A program made the translations under genes and the position numbers. From Acidobacteriota bacterium (lineage in GTDB: Bacteria; Acidobacteriota; Blastocatellia; Pyrinomonadales; Pyrinomonadaceae): a stretch of 64,000 nt of DNA. The stretch lies in NCBI GenBank assembly GCA_016703965.1, contig JADJBB010000021.1, positions 1,426,001 through 1,490,000 of the forward strand. The letters run 5' to 3'. Below the pieces are notes generated by a model, which saw only the letters and a list, made by a program, of their open reading frames with translations, was not told the DNA's origin and searched no databases. Shown one piece after another: positions 32,993-42,500 of the stretch. Each line of letters begins with the position of its first letter. Within the stretch, counting starts at the first letter, position 1.

Positions 32993-34336
32993 ATGAAGCA
33001 ACTCTTTGGAACAGACGGAATTCGCGGCCTGGCGGGGGAATTTCCGTTAGATGAAAAGACGGTTCAGATCATCGGCGCAGCTCTCGCTCGGCAATTTCGC
33101 GAAAAACTCGGCCGTGATCCCAAATTTATTTCCGGCCGGGATACACGAGAATCGGGACACTGGATCGAAACAGCATTTAGAGCCGGGGCGGCTGCCGAAA
33201 ATGCTGATTGCAAATCGGCAGGTGTTATTACGACTCCGGGAGTCGCCTATCTGACGAAAGCGTTCGATTTTGATGCGGGTATCGTTATCAGTGCCTCGCA
33301 CAATCCATTTCAAGACAACGGTATTAAGATCTTCTTACCGACTGGAAGCAAGATCGACGAAGCGACGGAAAGGCTGATAGAACGAGACATTTACGACGAA
33401 CGCGTTCCCCAAATGTCCGCAGCACCGCATATAGATGCTGACGCCGAGGCAAAGTATCAGCTTGCATACGCGAACTACCTGAGCGAAGCCGCAGATCACA
33501 TCAAGATCAATCATTACAAGATCGTCGTGGACTGCGCGAACGGAGCAGCATCCGATTTTGTGCCGCGGGTATTCAACAAATTCGGCGGCGGTGTTGTGGT
33601 TATAAATAACCAACCCGACGGCCGAAATATCAATGCAAACTGCGGGTCGCTTCATCTTGAACATCTGCAGGCAAGAGTTCTGGAAGAAAAAGCGGACATC
33701 GGGGTGGCGTTCGACGGTGATGCGGACAGAGCTTTGTTTGTCGATGAGAACGGCAAGATCGTCGATGGTGACGCGACGCTGTGGATAATGGCACAGTATC
33801 TACAGGATCACGGAAAACTTGCGAATGCGACGGTCGTCGCGACGGTAATGAGCAATATCGGCCTTGAGCTTGCCCTGAGGTCCAAGGACATCAAGCTTTT
33901 GCGGGCGAGCGTCGGTGATAAGTACGTTCTTGAACAGCTTCTTGAAACTGGATCCGAGGTTGGCGGTGAACAGTCCGGGCATATTATTTTTCCACGCACG
34001 AGCCTGGTCGGCGATGGAATGATGACGGCTCTCACATTGCTGAGGGCGATTAGCGAACGCGGGCTCTCGCTCTCTCAGGCAACTGAAGGGTTTGTTGCGT
34101 ATCCGCAGATCCTCATCAATGTCAAAGTCGGCGAAAAACGGCCGTTTGATCAGGTTCCCGAGATCGTTGAGGCGGCAAAGATCATCGAAGGCGAACTTCA
34201 TGGCGAGGGCCGGATGCTTCTTCGATATTCCGGAACGGAGAACCTGGCTCGTGTTATGATCGAGGGCAAGGACCAGGCTTCGATCGAGGCTCAGGCCAAG
34301 CGTTTGGCTGACGTCATCGGGAGTGCTCTCGGATGA
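32993..34336 (+). CDS. glmM: Phosphoglucosamine mutase
   Basis: Converts glucosamine-6-phosphate to glucosamine-1-phosphate for UDP-GlcNAc, hence peptidoglycan. 447 residues with the four-domain phosphohexomutase layout: start LFGTDGIRGLAG; active-site loop ISASHNPFQDNGIK with phosphoserine Ser102 (same number as E. coli); metal loop FDGDADRALFVD; sugar loop GGEQSGHII; phosphate loop RYSGTENLARVMIEG. The stop overlaps the aroB start (ATGA), so the two are co-translated. Confidence 0.96.
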   Translation: MKQLFGTDGIRGLAGEFPLDEKTVQIIGAALARQFREKLGRDPKFISGRDTRESGHWIETAFRAGAAAENADCKSAGVITTPGVAYLTKAFDFDAGIVISASHNPFQDNGIKIFLPTGSKIDEATERLIERDIYDERVPQMSAAPHIDADAEAKYQLAYANYLSEAADHIKINHYKIVVDCANGAASDFVPRVFNKFGGGVVVINNQPDGRNINANCGSLHLEHLQARVLEEKADIGVAFDGDADRALFVDENGKIVDGDATLWIMAQYLQDHGKLANATVVATVMSNIGLELALRSKDIKLLRASVGDKYVLEQLLETGSEVGGEQSGHIIFPRTSLVGDGMMTALTLLRAISERGLSLSQATEGFVAYPQILINVKVGEKRPFDQVPEIVEAAKIIEGELHGEGRMLLRYSGTENLARVMIEGKDQASIEAQAKRLADVIGSALG

Positions 34337-35499
34337 AACCGCAGACGCTAAAGATCGAACTCTCCGGCCAGCCGACGGCCTACGAGATCATCATCGGCCA
34401 CGAAAAGCTTGCTACAAGCGGCAAATGGGCACGAAAATGCCTCGGCAATGGTGCGGGCAATATCGTCGTTATCTCGAATCCCACCGTTTTCAAGCTCTAC
34501 GGAAAAGTCGTTACAGAAAGTCTCGCTGAAGCTGGTTTCACCGTCACGCACTTCCTCATGGAGGACGGAGAGCAGCACAAAAGCCTAAAAACTACCGAAC
34601 AAGCTCTAAAATTCATCTCTGAATCCGGAATAACGCGCACCGATGCGGTCGTCGCTCTCGGCGGCGGCGTAGTCGGCGATATGGCTGGTTTTGCGTCGGC
34701 AATTTACCTGCGCGGGTTAGGCTTTTTACAGATTCCGACGACGCTGCTGTCGATGATCGATTCGTCGGTCGGCGGAAAGACTGGAGTGAATTCGGCGTTC
34801 GGTAAGAACCTGATCGGGGCATTTCATCAGCCTTCGGGCGTGTTGATCGATCCGGGCGTTTTGCGGACATTGCCGGTGCGAGAACTCACCGCCGGACTTT
34901 GCGAGATGGTCAAACACGGAGCGATCTCGGGAAAGCCGCTGCTCACGCAAACTCAGAAATTGCTCGCGAATTTTCCGGTTGAAACCTTTGCGGACAACCA
35001 TGAAAGCGAGAATTTTAGATCTGAAATTTCAAATTTGATTGCGGCGAATGTTGCTTTCAAAGCAAAAATTGTCGCCGGCGATGAGCGGGAATCTTCGGGT
35101 CGCGTTGACGGTAAGTCCCGGAAAATATTGAACTTCGGCCACACGCTCGCGCATGCTCTCGAAAGGTTCACGAACTATCGGTATTTCAAGCATGGCGAGG
35201 CTGTCGGGTATGGAATTTCGTTCGCGGCCGAGCTATCAAAATCTCTTGCTTTGTGTGGCGAAAAAGATGTAAACTTGTTGAACGATGTTGTGCAATCGGT
35301 CGGCTCTCTGCCGCCGCTTGGCGATATCGACGGAGACGAAGTTTTTGAGGCCTTCAAATTCGACAAGAAACATTTGTCCGGTTCGCTGCAAATGATCCTA
35401 TTAAAGGGTATTGGCAAACCGGTGATCTTAACCGAAAAAGACATCCCTCGCACAACGGTGCAAAAAGTCCTCAAAAACCTTCTGCAAAAATGGGCCTGA
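34333..35499 (+). CDS. aroB: 3-dehydroquinate synthase
   Basis: Converts DAHP to 3-dehydroquinate, step two of the shikimate pathway; NAD- and Zn-dependent, cytoplasmic. 388 residues with AVVALGGGVVGDMAGFASAIY, QIPTTLLSMIDSSVGGKTGVN and Zn-ligand regions LCEMVKHG, NFGHTLAHALE and FKHGEAVGYG. Start overlaps the glmM stop by four bases. Other shikimate genes are not nearby. Confidence 0.96.
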   Translation: MKPQTLKIELSGQPTAYEIIIGHEKLATSGKWARKCLGNGAGNIVVISNPTVFKLYGKVVTESLAEAGFTVTHFLMEDGEQHKSLKTTEQALKFISESGITRTDAVVALGGGVVGDMAGFASAIYLRGLGFLQIPTTLLSMIDSSVGGKTGVNSAFGKNLIGAFHQPSGVLIDPGVLRTLPVRELTAGLCEMVKHGAISGKPLLTQTQKLLANFPVETFADNHESENFRSEISNLIAANVAFKAKIVAGDERESSGRVDGKSRKILNFGHTLAHALERFTNYRYFKHGEAVGYGISFAAELSKSLALCGEKDVNLLNDVVQSVGSLPPLGDIDGDEVFEAFKFDKKHLSGSLQMILLKGIGKPVILTEKDIPRTTVQKVLKNLLQKWA

Positions 35500-35532
35500 C
35501 ATTTGGCCGCTACTTTTTCAGGAGCTACAGAA

Positions 35533-35970
35533 ATGAACGAAAAGATCAGAGACCGTGAGTCCGAGCGCGGAAGTGCCGGAACGAAATTCGCCATTACGAT
35601 GGTCATCATCCTGCTTGTTGCAAATGCAGGATACAACTACGTACCCATCGCCTACGAAGCCGAAAGCGTGAAAAGCGAGATGTCGACCGCTGTTCTGCAG
35701 GGCCTGGCAACGCCCGGGAAACTAAGCCCGGTGGACAATGTTAAGGCGAGGATACAGCGTGCCCTGATCGTAAATCACGTTCCTGAGAACGCGATCCTAG
35801 ATGTTAAACAGGCTGGTGCTGCCGTGACAGCACGCGTAGCCTATTCAAAGGAAGTCGGTATTCTTCCGTTCGGCATTTACAATTATATCTTTGTTTTTGA
35901 CCACACGGCGACGCCGAGCGGATTCCTGCTCGAAGCAACAAAAACCGAGGCCAAAACAGGAGCAAAATAG
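35533..35970 (+). CDS. Hypothetical single-pass membrane protein
   Basis: 145 residues; start chosen at ATG 35533 because AGGAG lies 8 bases upstream (an ATG-less extension to 35503 is in frame). One membrane segment near residues 19-33 (KFAITMVIILLVANAGYNYV) and an extracytoplasmic part with PVDNVKARIQRALIVNHVP and a beta-strand AAVTARVAYSKEV. This layout recalls DUF4845-type proteins found in many bacteria, but the match is not certain. It follows aroB by 33 bp and may be the third gene of the operon. Confidence 0.7.
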   Translation: MNEKIRDRESERGSAGTKFAITMVIILLVANAGYNYVPIAYEAESVKSEMSTAVLQGLATPGKLSPVDNVKARIQRALIVNHVPENAILDVKQAGAAVTARVAYSKEVGILPFGIYNYIFVFDHTATPSGFLLEATKTEAKTGAK

Positions 35971-35974
35971 GCTC

Positions 35975-36031
35975 GGAGTTCCGCCTTAACGCGGCCTCCT
36001 TCGCCGCTTAGCGAGCTAAGGCCGCTACTCC
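35975..36031. repeat. 57-bp inverted repeat overlapping the end of the radical SAM gene
   Basis: GGAGTTCCGCCTTA (35975-35988) pairs imperfectly with TAAGGCCGCTACTCC (36017-36031); GCGGC (35991-35995) pairs with GCCGC (36003-36007). The right arm encodes the last residues (VAALAR) and stop codon of the minus-strand gene. Confidence 0.7.
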
Positions 36032-37900
36032 CAACGCCTGCCTGATCTTTAGCGGCTGGATCTGGATCAGCCCCTCGGGAGCGTCAGCGAGCCAAGTGCT
36101 AGGACAGACACCACACGTAGTACATTTTTCAACGGCCGGGCATGGAAGGCTTGAGAGTGACTCGAGAGCCTTTTCATGCTCGGTCTTTAAGAATTCAAAC
36201 GACAACCCCGAATCAACGATCGTCCACGGCAGGAATTCTTCGTATGTGCGGTTCCGTGAGGTGTGAAACGCCGGATCGGTATTCGTCTCACGTAAAGCCC
36301 GGTTCAGATCTCCGTGACGAGCTGCGGCATCAATCACCTTGGAAATATTGCGGTCGCCGGACGAATACAGAGCCTGTTCGTGAGCGATGCGGGCCGACAT
36401 ATATCGGACCTCGACATTCGGTATCTTACTCAAACCTTTCGATACATACTTAATCCGCCGTTTCAGTTCGCGTTCCTCGCAGATCGCGTCCCACTGCAAC
36501 GGCGTATTTGGTTTCGGGACGAAGCCGTTAAGCGACGGAATGATCTTTCCCGCACGGCCAAACTTCTTTCCTGCTTCGAGCATGCGGTCTTTAATTCTCT
36601 CAACAAGAACAAACATTTCGTCGAGATCTTCGTCGGTTTCGGTCGGAAGGCCAACCATCATGTAGAGCTTGATGGTGAGCATTCCACGGTCAAAAACCGC
36701 TCCGCAGATATCGACTATCTCGTCGTTGGTCAAATTCTTGTTGATCACGCGGCGCAGCCGGTCCGAGCCGGTCTCCGGAGCGACGGCGATCTGTTGGTCA
36801 CGAGATTCGACGAGTGCGTCGAGCAATTCGTCCGAGATTTGATCAAGTCGAAGGCTCGAAACCGAGATGCGGTAATCCATCGCCCGTAGTTCCCGCAGGA
36901 TGGTCGAGATCTCAGGATGATCGCAAACTGCGGTGGAAACAAGCCCGATCTTGTTCGTCTTCGAACGCCACTCTCTCGCTTTCTCCAAAATGTCTTTTGC
37001 CGGAACGACGCGCGGTGGATAGTAGTTGTAACCCGCCCAGCAAAAACGGCAACCCTGTGAGCATCCGCGTGAGATCTCGACGAGCAAACGGTCGCCCATT
37101 TCTGCTCCTGGCGACCATATCGCGGTCGAAGGGCAGAATGTGTCCTGACTCAGAAGGAATTCGGCTAGCTCGGTTTCGCCGCGTTTGAGAGCACGCCGCA
37201 GAGTTCCTTCTTTGGGGTTAACGGAAGCGAGTGCACGACCGACGCGTTTGGGAACGCCGATCTGTTTCGGCAGATAGTCGAAAACGGTGCCGTCGTCGTT
37301 GTAGATCACGTCATAGAGCGATGGGACGTAGAAACCGCGTCCGATTCTCGCGAGGCTGAGCAGGATCTCGTCCTTCGAAACGTTATCTACGATCGCATCG
37401 ACCAGTTGAAACGCAAGGATCTCACCTTCTCCGACCGCTATAACGTCTGTGAAATCGGCGATTGGTTCAGGATTCAGGAACGACGCGGCGCCTCCCATGA
37501 TGACGAGAGGATGATGCTCTTCGCGTTCCGCTGACCAAACGGGGATGTCGGCGAGCTGCAGCATTTTTGCCATGTTTAGGTAATCGGTCTCGAACGAGAT
37601 CGAAAATGCTACTACATCAAAGCTTTTGACCCGCGACTGAGTTTCGAGGGACATCAGCGGCGTGCCAGTCTTTTCGTACTCCGCCATTTCGGCCTTATCG
37701 GGCAGGAAAACCCGCTCGCAGACGACGTCCGGTATCGAGTTGAACAACTCATACATTGTATGCAGGCCGAGATTGGCCATGCCGATGGAATGCGTATTTG
37801 GGTAGCAAAGCGCGATGCGAAGCCCGGCACGCTGCGAGACTATATAGCCTTCTTCCGCGGCGAGTTTCTTTTTGTAACTTTCGATAATGCGTTTGCTCAT
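36008..37900 (-). CDS. B12-binding-domain radical SAM protein (TIGR03960-like)
   Basis: 630 residues, cytoplasmic iron-sulfur enzyme. N-terminal B12-binding-like Rossmann part (LRIALCYPNTHSIGMANLG; VIMGGAASFLNPEPIADF; VGEGE), radical SAM core with CSQGCRFC binding the 4Fe-4S cluster, motifs VAPETGSDRLRRVINKNLT and LYMMVGLPTET, and a C-terminal Cys cluster CPAVEKCTTCGVC for a further cluster. Members usually occur next to a DUF2344 partner or are linked to ribosome/tRNA genes, but no partner is here. The reaction is unknown. Its last residues are encoded by an inverted repeat (35975-36031). Confidence 0.88.
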   Translation of the reverse strand: MSKRIIESYKKKLAAEEGYIVSQRAGLRIALCYPNTHSIGMANLGLHTMYELFNSIPDVVCERVFLPDKAEMAEYEKTGTPLMSLETQSRVKSFDVVAFSISFETDYLNMAKMLQLADIPVWSAEREEHHPLVIMGGAASFLNPEPIADFTDVIAVGEGEILAFQLVDAIVDNVSKDEILLSLARIGRGFYVPSLYDVIYNDDGTVFDYLPKQIGVPKRVGRALASVNPKEGTLRRALKRGETELAEFLLSQDTFCPSTAIWSPGAEMGDRLLVEISRGCSQGCRFCWAGYNYYPPRVVPAKDILEKAREWRSKTNKIGLVSTAVCDHPEISTILRELRAMDYRISVSSLRLDQISDELLDALVESRDQQIAVAPETGSDRLRRVINKNLTNDEIVDICGAVFDRGMLTIKLYMMVGLPTETDEDLDEMFVLVERIKDRMLEAGKKFGRAGKIIPSLNGFVPKPNTPLQWDAICEERELKRRIKYVSKGLSKIPNVEVRYMSARIAHEQALYSSGDRNISKVIDAAARHGDLNRALRETNTDPAFHTSRNRTYEEFLPWTIVDSGLSFEFLKTEHEKALESLSSLPCPAVEKCTTCGVCPSTWLADAPEGLIQIQPLKIRQALGVAALAR

Positions 37901-37942
37901 ACTTGACTTAAATTTCTAGTTTAACAGAAAACAAAGAATCGT

Positions 37943-38007
37943 CCGCAAATAAGGCGAATAAAACGAATTGGATCTACTCTTATTCGTTTTATTCGCTTTA
38001 TTTGCGG
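37943..38007. repeat. 65-bp near-perfect intergenic palindrome
   Basis: 26-base arms 37943-37968 and 37982-38007 (CCGCAAATAA...AACGAAT / ATTCGTT...TTTGCGG), one mismatch, 13-base loop. Located between two same-strand genes. AT-rich arms made of a repeated CGAATAAAACGAAT theme; may serve as a terminator of the upstream minus gene though no T-run follows directly. Confidence 0.75.
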
Positions 38008-38022
38008 GCAAAAGTTCTTCGA

Positions 38023-39297
38023 TTACTTTTTCTTTGCGTCTTTCGGATTGTCTTTGGGCATCAAGACAAATGGGCGATGCTGGACAGTAAATGCCTTGTC
38101 ATCGAAAGTTCCGTCGCCGTCGACATCGACCTTGACCTCAAGTTTGTATTTCTTGCCGGGTTCGTGTTTTTCAGGTAGGTCGTAGGAAAGCGAATATTGG
38201 CTGCGTAGCAATGAGTTTATCGAATTGAGGTATCCGGGAATTTCGCCTTCGAAGGTCATCGGGTAATGCATTCCGCCTGATTCCTTGGCGAAAGTGTTCA
38301 TCGTGTTCTGGGCCTGGAGGAACGTCAAGCGTCCCGGCATTCCCGTGAGGCTGTCGGTTGCACCGAGGTATTGTTCGTATCGTTTATAAAAGAGATTTCC
38401 GGTGCTGATGATGTAGATCGGCACTCCTGCTTCCTGGATAATACGGCGGACCTGATCGTAATTGATCTTGCTGAACGTATCGATGCCGGAGGCGACGAGA
38501 ATGATCGCACGGCGTTTTGATTTCACCTCGGTGATACCGCCGTACATTGCTTTTTCCTTTTCGGAATTTTCCAAAACGACAGAATCGCCTAGCCCGCCGA
38601 TCAAGGCAAATTTCAAGGCGTCAAAGAGATTATTCTCGCGAAATGCGGGACGGTTTCTAAAGAGGAGATCAACCGTCTGACTAAGCCTTCGCGGATCGTT
38701 TGTAAAATCAGTGATAGGTGTCGGCCGCAGGTCAAATGCAATGACCGAAGCGTAATCATTGGGCGGCTTGATGAATCGTGAGAGAAAATAGGCGACGGGT
38801 TTGATGACCTCGTTTGCTCCCGGTTCAAAATAACCGCCGGCAGCCGAACCGAAAAGTTCGGACCATTTGCTGTATTCAACGACGAGCGAAACCGTGATCG
38901 GGGCTTCCGGCGTCGCGAAGTTCGAAAGAGTCTGTTTGACGCCGTTTTCAAAGATCGCAAAGTTTTCTTTCTTCAAACCGCTGATGATCTGGCCGGATTT
39001 CTTATTGATGACAACAGCATCAACATTGACGATGTTGGACTCGATCTTTTCAACGGTCGTGTCGATGATCGCGTTCTTTTCTTCCTCGAGCCGCTTTTTT
39101 TCTTCCTCAGCTTTTTTCTTCTCTTCCTCGGTCATCGGGACGGGGCGCTGATTCTTCTTCCCGCTTTCGGTCGGCGGCGTGCCCTTCTGCGGTTTCGATT
39201 GAGCAAGGGCGGTCGAGCCGGTGCCCTGAACGAGCAGCACAATGCCAACTAGAAGCGAGACGACGACGCGTGAATTTCGGAAGAAAAACATTTTCAT
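38023..39297 (-). CDS. VWFA-related domain secreted protein (copy 3)
   Basis: 424 residues, third member of the family in this window. Signal peptide (VVVSLLVGIVLLVQGTGSTALAQ); a highly charged coiled-coil-like linker (EEEKKKAEEEKKRLEEEK); the family block NIVNVDAVVINKKSGQIISG and FAIFENGVKQTLSNFA; a VWA-like domain where the MIDAS motif is lost (VVEYSKWSEL instead of DxSxS); SLLRSQYSLSYDLPEKHEPG near the end, then DVDGDGTFDD, which looks like a Ca-binding loop. Loss of MIDAS suggests a changed or metal-independent binding mode. Confidence 0.85.
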   Translation of the reverse strand: MKMFFFRNSRVVVSLLVGIVLLVQGTGSTALAQSKPQKGTPPTESGKKNQRPVPMTEEEKKKAEEEKKRLEEEKNAIIDTTVEKIESNIVNVDAVVINKKSGQIISGLKKENFAIFENGVKQTLSNFATPEAPITVSLVVEYSKWSELFGSAAGGYFEPGANEVIKPVAYFLSRFIKPPNDYASVIAFDLRPTPITDFTNDPRRLSQTVDLLFRNRPAFRENNLFDALKFALIGGLGDSVVLENSEKEKAMYGGITEVKSKRRAIILVASGIDTFSKINYDQVRRIIQEAGVPIYIISTGNLFYKRYEQYLGATDSLTGMPGRLTFLQAQNTMNTFAKESGGMHYPMTFEGEIPGYLNSINSLLRSQYSLSYDLPEKHEPGKKYKLEVKVDVDGDGTFDDKAFTVQHRPFVLMPKDNPKDAKKK

Positions 39298-39507
39298 AAT
39301 CTTTTATTGCCTGAGATGTTAGATACCGATTGTCCGCTTTTAGTTGGTTAAAATCAATGAAATAACCGAGTAGGTAAATTTGTTCACGGGTTTGACGTTT
39401 TTGTGAGATAATCCCTTAATTTTCATTTAATTAGATTCGATGCTTCGCGGAATCCCGATTACCGGCTTGTTACGTATGTTGTGCTGATCATTAAACCTGA
39501 GGTCGCT

Positions 39508-42500
39508 ATGTCGAGAAAATATACCACCTTTTCTTCAAATAAGACTATTCGCTTGGCTGTTAGCTTTTTGCTTATCAGCGGGATCGTTGTGGGATCGTCA
39601 CTTTGGCGATCCGAGCTCGTTTCGGCGTTTCAGGTTTCTGGTCAGGATCAAGGGCAGGAACGGCCGGATGCGATCATTCAATTCGGTAACATCAGCACTA
39701 TAACGATCAATGACAGCGCGACGCCGCCGACGATCGCGTCTCCGTATCCTTCGCAGATCACGGTCAGCGGGCTCACGGCTAATCCGACCAAGGTGACCGT
39801 CGATCTCGGCGGTCTGACACATACGTTCCCTGACGATGTCGATATCATTCTCGAGGGGCCGACGGGAGCTCGCTCGATGCTGATGTCCGACGCCGGTGCC
39901 GGCGTGGATGTGAGCGGTTTGATCTTGAGCTTTTCCCAGACGGCTGCAGCAGCATTGCCTGACGCAGCCTTAATTACGTCCGGCACCTATCTTCCGACAA
40001 ATCACGCGACAGACAGCACGACCGATACCTTTCCGGGGGCGGGGCCCGGAGCACTGGTAAACGCTCCGGCTAATCTGGATGTCTTCAACGGACTCAATGC
40101 GAACGGCATTTGGAAACTCTATGTCGTCGACGACGCCGGAACCGACGCTGGCAGTATCGGCAGCGGCTGGTCGCTGAACTTTACAGTTGTCAGCACGCTA
40201 ACCGTCACCAAGACCGCCGACACGAACGACGGTGTGTGCAATGCCGACTGCAGTTTGCGCGAGGCGATCGCCGCCGCGACATCGGGCGATACGATCACTT
40301 TTTCGCCGCTGTTCAATTCGGCTCAAACGATCACGCTTGGCGGGACCGAACTTACGATCAACAAGAACCTTACCATTAGCGGGCCAGGGGCAAATCTCTT
40401 GACAGTATCCGGCGGCGGTACTAGCCGGGTGTTTTTCGTAAATGGGGTTACAGCAGCGTTGAGCGGAATGACGATTACCGGCGGGAATGGAGCCGGGACA
40501 ACGAACAGCGGAGCCGGTGGTGGACTTCTTAGTTTTGCGGGACAAGTAACCTTGACGAATTGCAACGTCACCAGCAATAGCGCAAGTAATGGAGGCGGTA
40601 TTCTTGCCAGTAGCGGTCCCGGTACGTCGCTGGCGGTGATCGGCAGCACAATTTCCAATAACAGTTCATCTAGCGGAACGGCAGGAATTTACGCTAGCAG
40701 CCAAACGTTGACCGTTACAAATTCAACGATCAGCGGAAATGTAGCAAGCGGAAATGCCTCCGCGGGCGGCCTTAACAGTTTTTCTTCCGCGACGATCGTC
40801 AACACTGCCATTACCAATAATACGGCAACGGGATTAAATAATGCTGGCGGCATTCTTGCGAGTGGGTCTCAACCCACAGTCCGCAACAGTATCGTGGCTG
40901 CAAATGTTAACAATTCGACCGTGCCTGATGTAGGCACCTTCGGCGGCAGTTTTGCGTCGAGTGGGTACAATCTCATCGGCAATCGAGGTACGGTAACGGT
41001 CTTTATTCAGACGGGAGACCAAGCGGGCACCGAAGCAGCCGTGCTCAATCCAGGCCTTGGAGCGCTCGCAAGCAACGGCGGGCCGACGCAGACGCATGCA
41101 TTGCTCGGCGGCAGTCCCGCAATTGACAGGGGAAGTAACTCGGGCAGCCCGCTTCCGACGACCGATCAGCGCGGAGCGGGATTCGCGAGAATAGTAGATT
41201 TGGGCATCCAGAATGCGTCTGGCGGAGACGGCACGGACATCGGGGCATTTGAGTCGGCGACTATTCCATCCTGTTCGGTGTCAGCGACGCCGATCGCGGT
41301 TGGAGGTACGGCAAACGGGACGCTGCAGATCGGCGACTGCCATTACACGGATGGCTCGTATTACGATGCCTATACCTTCACCGGAACTGCGGGTCAGCAG
41401 ATCGCGATCTCGATGAACTCAGGTGCATTCAACGCATTTCTGTTTTTGGTTCAAGGCAACTATCCCGGCGGAACGACGCTGGTTCAGGATAATGATGGCG
41501 GTGGCGGTACGAATGCTAGAATTCCGGCAACATCCGGATTTTTCAGCCTTCCGGTCAGTGGAACATACACGATCCTCGCAAACTCCTTCGCGGTTGGCGA
41601 GACCGGAGCATATACGCTTACGCTATCGCAACAAGTGGCCGACACGACGGTTCCGACCGCGAGTGGAACAGCTCCACCTGTCACAACTGCCGGTGCAACC
41701 TCGCACACCGCCACAGTCGTTTACACAGACAACGTCGCGATCAATGCGAGTACTGTCGGGATCGGCGATATAAGGATCACGGGGCCGAATGGTTTTGATG
41801 TGCCCACTGATTTTCAGAACGTTAACCCTGGCGGTAACGGAACGCCGCGAACCGCCAACTATCCATTTCCCGTGCCCGGTGGCTGGACACCTGCGAAGAA
41901 CGGCGACTACAACATCGTCATGCAGGCCAATCAGGTCGCCGACACGTCGGGCAACTTCGTGGCAGCGGGAACGATCGGGACGTTCACGGTGAATATCCCT
42001 GCGCCTCAGACATTCGTTGTAAACTCGCTTTCCGATCCCGGCGACGGAATCTGCAATGGTGCTAACTGCACGTTGCGGGAAGCGATCACGGCAGCCAACG
42101 CCAATACCGGGCAAGCTGACACGATCAATTTTCAGGCGGGTTTGACGGGGACGATAACGCTGGCAAGTGGTGAATTTGTCATCACTGATAGTGTGACCAT
42201 AAATGGGCCGGGAGCAAGTGTTATTAACGTAAGCGGCAATAACGCGAGCCGGATATTTACGATAAATGCTGGCACGACCGTTAGTATCAGTGCCCTCACA
42301 ATGTCCGCAGGAAATGGAGTCGCAGCCCTTATTAGCGGTGCTGGCGGAGCGATCTTTAATGACGGGAACTTGAACATTACCGGAGCAATTCTAACTGGAA
42401 ATGCCTCGGTCGGGGCTGGTACGATCAATACTTCCGGAACGCTGACATTAACCAATTCAACGATGTTCAATAATAGTGCTGGGTTCGCTGGAGGCGCTAT

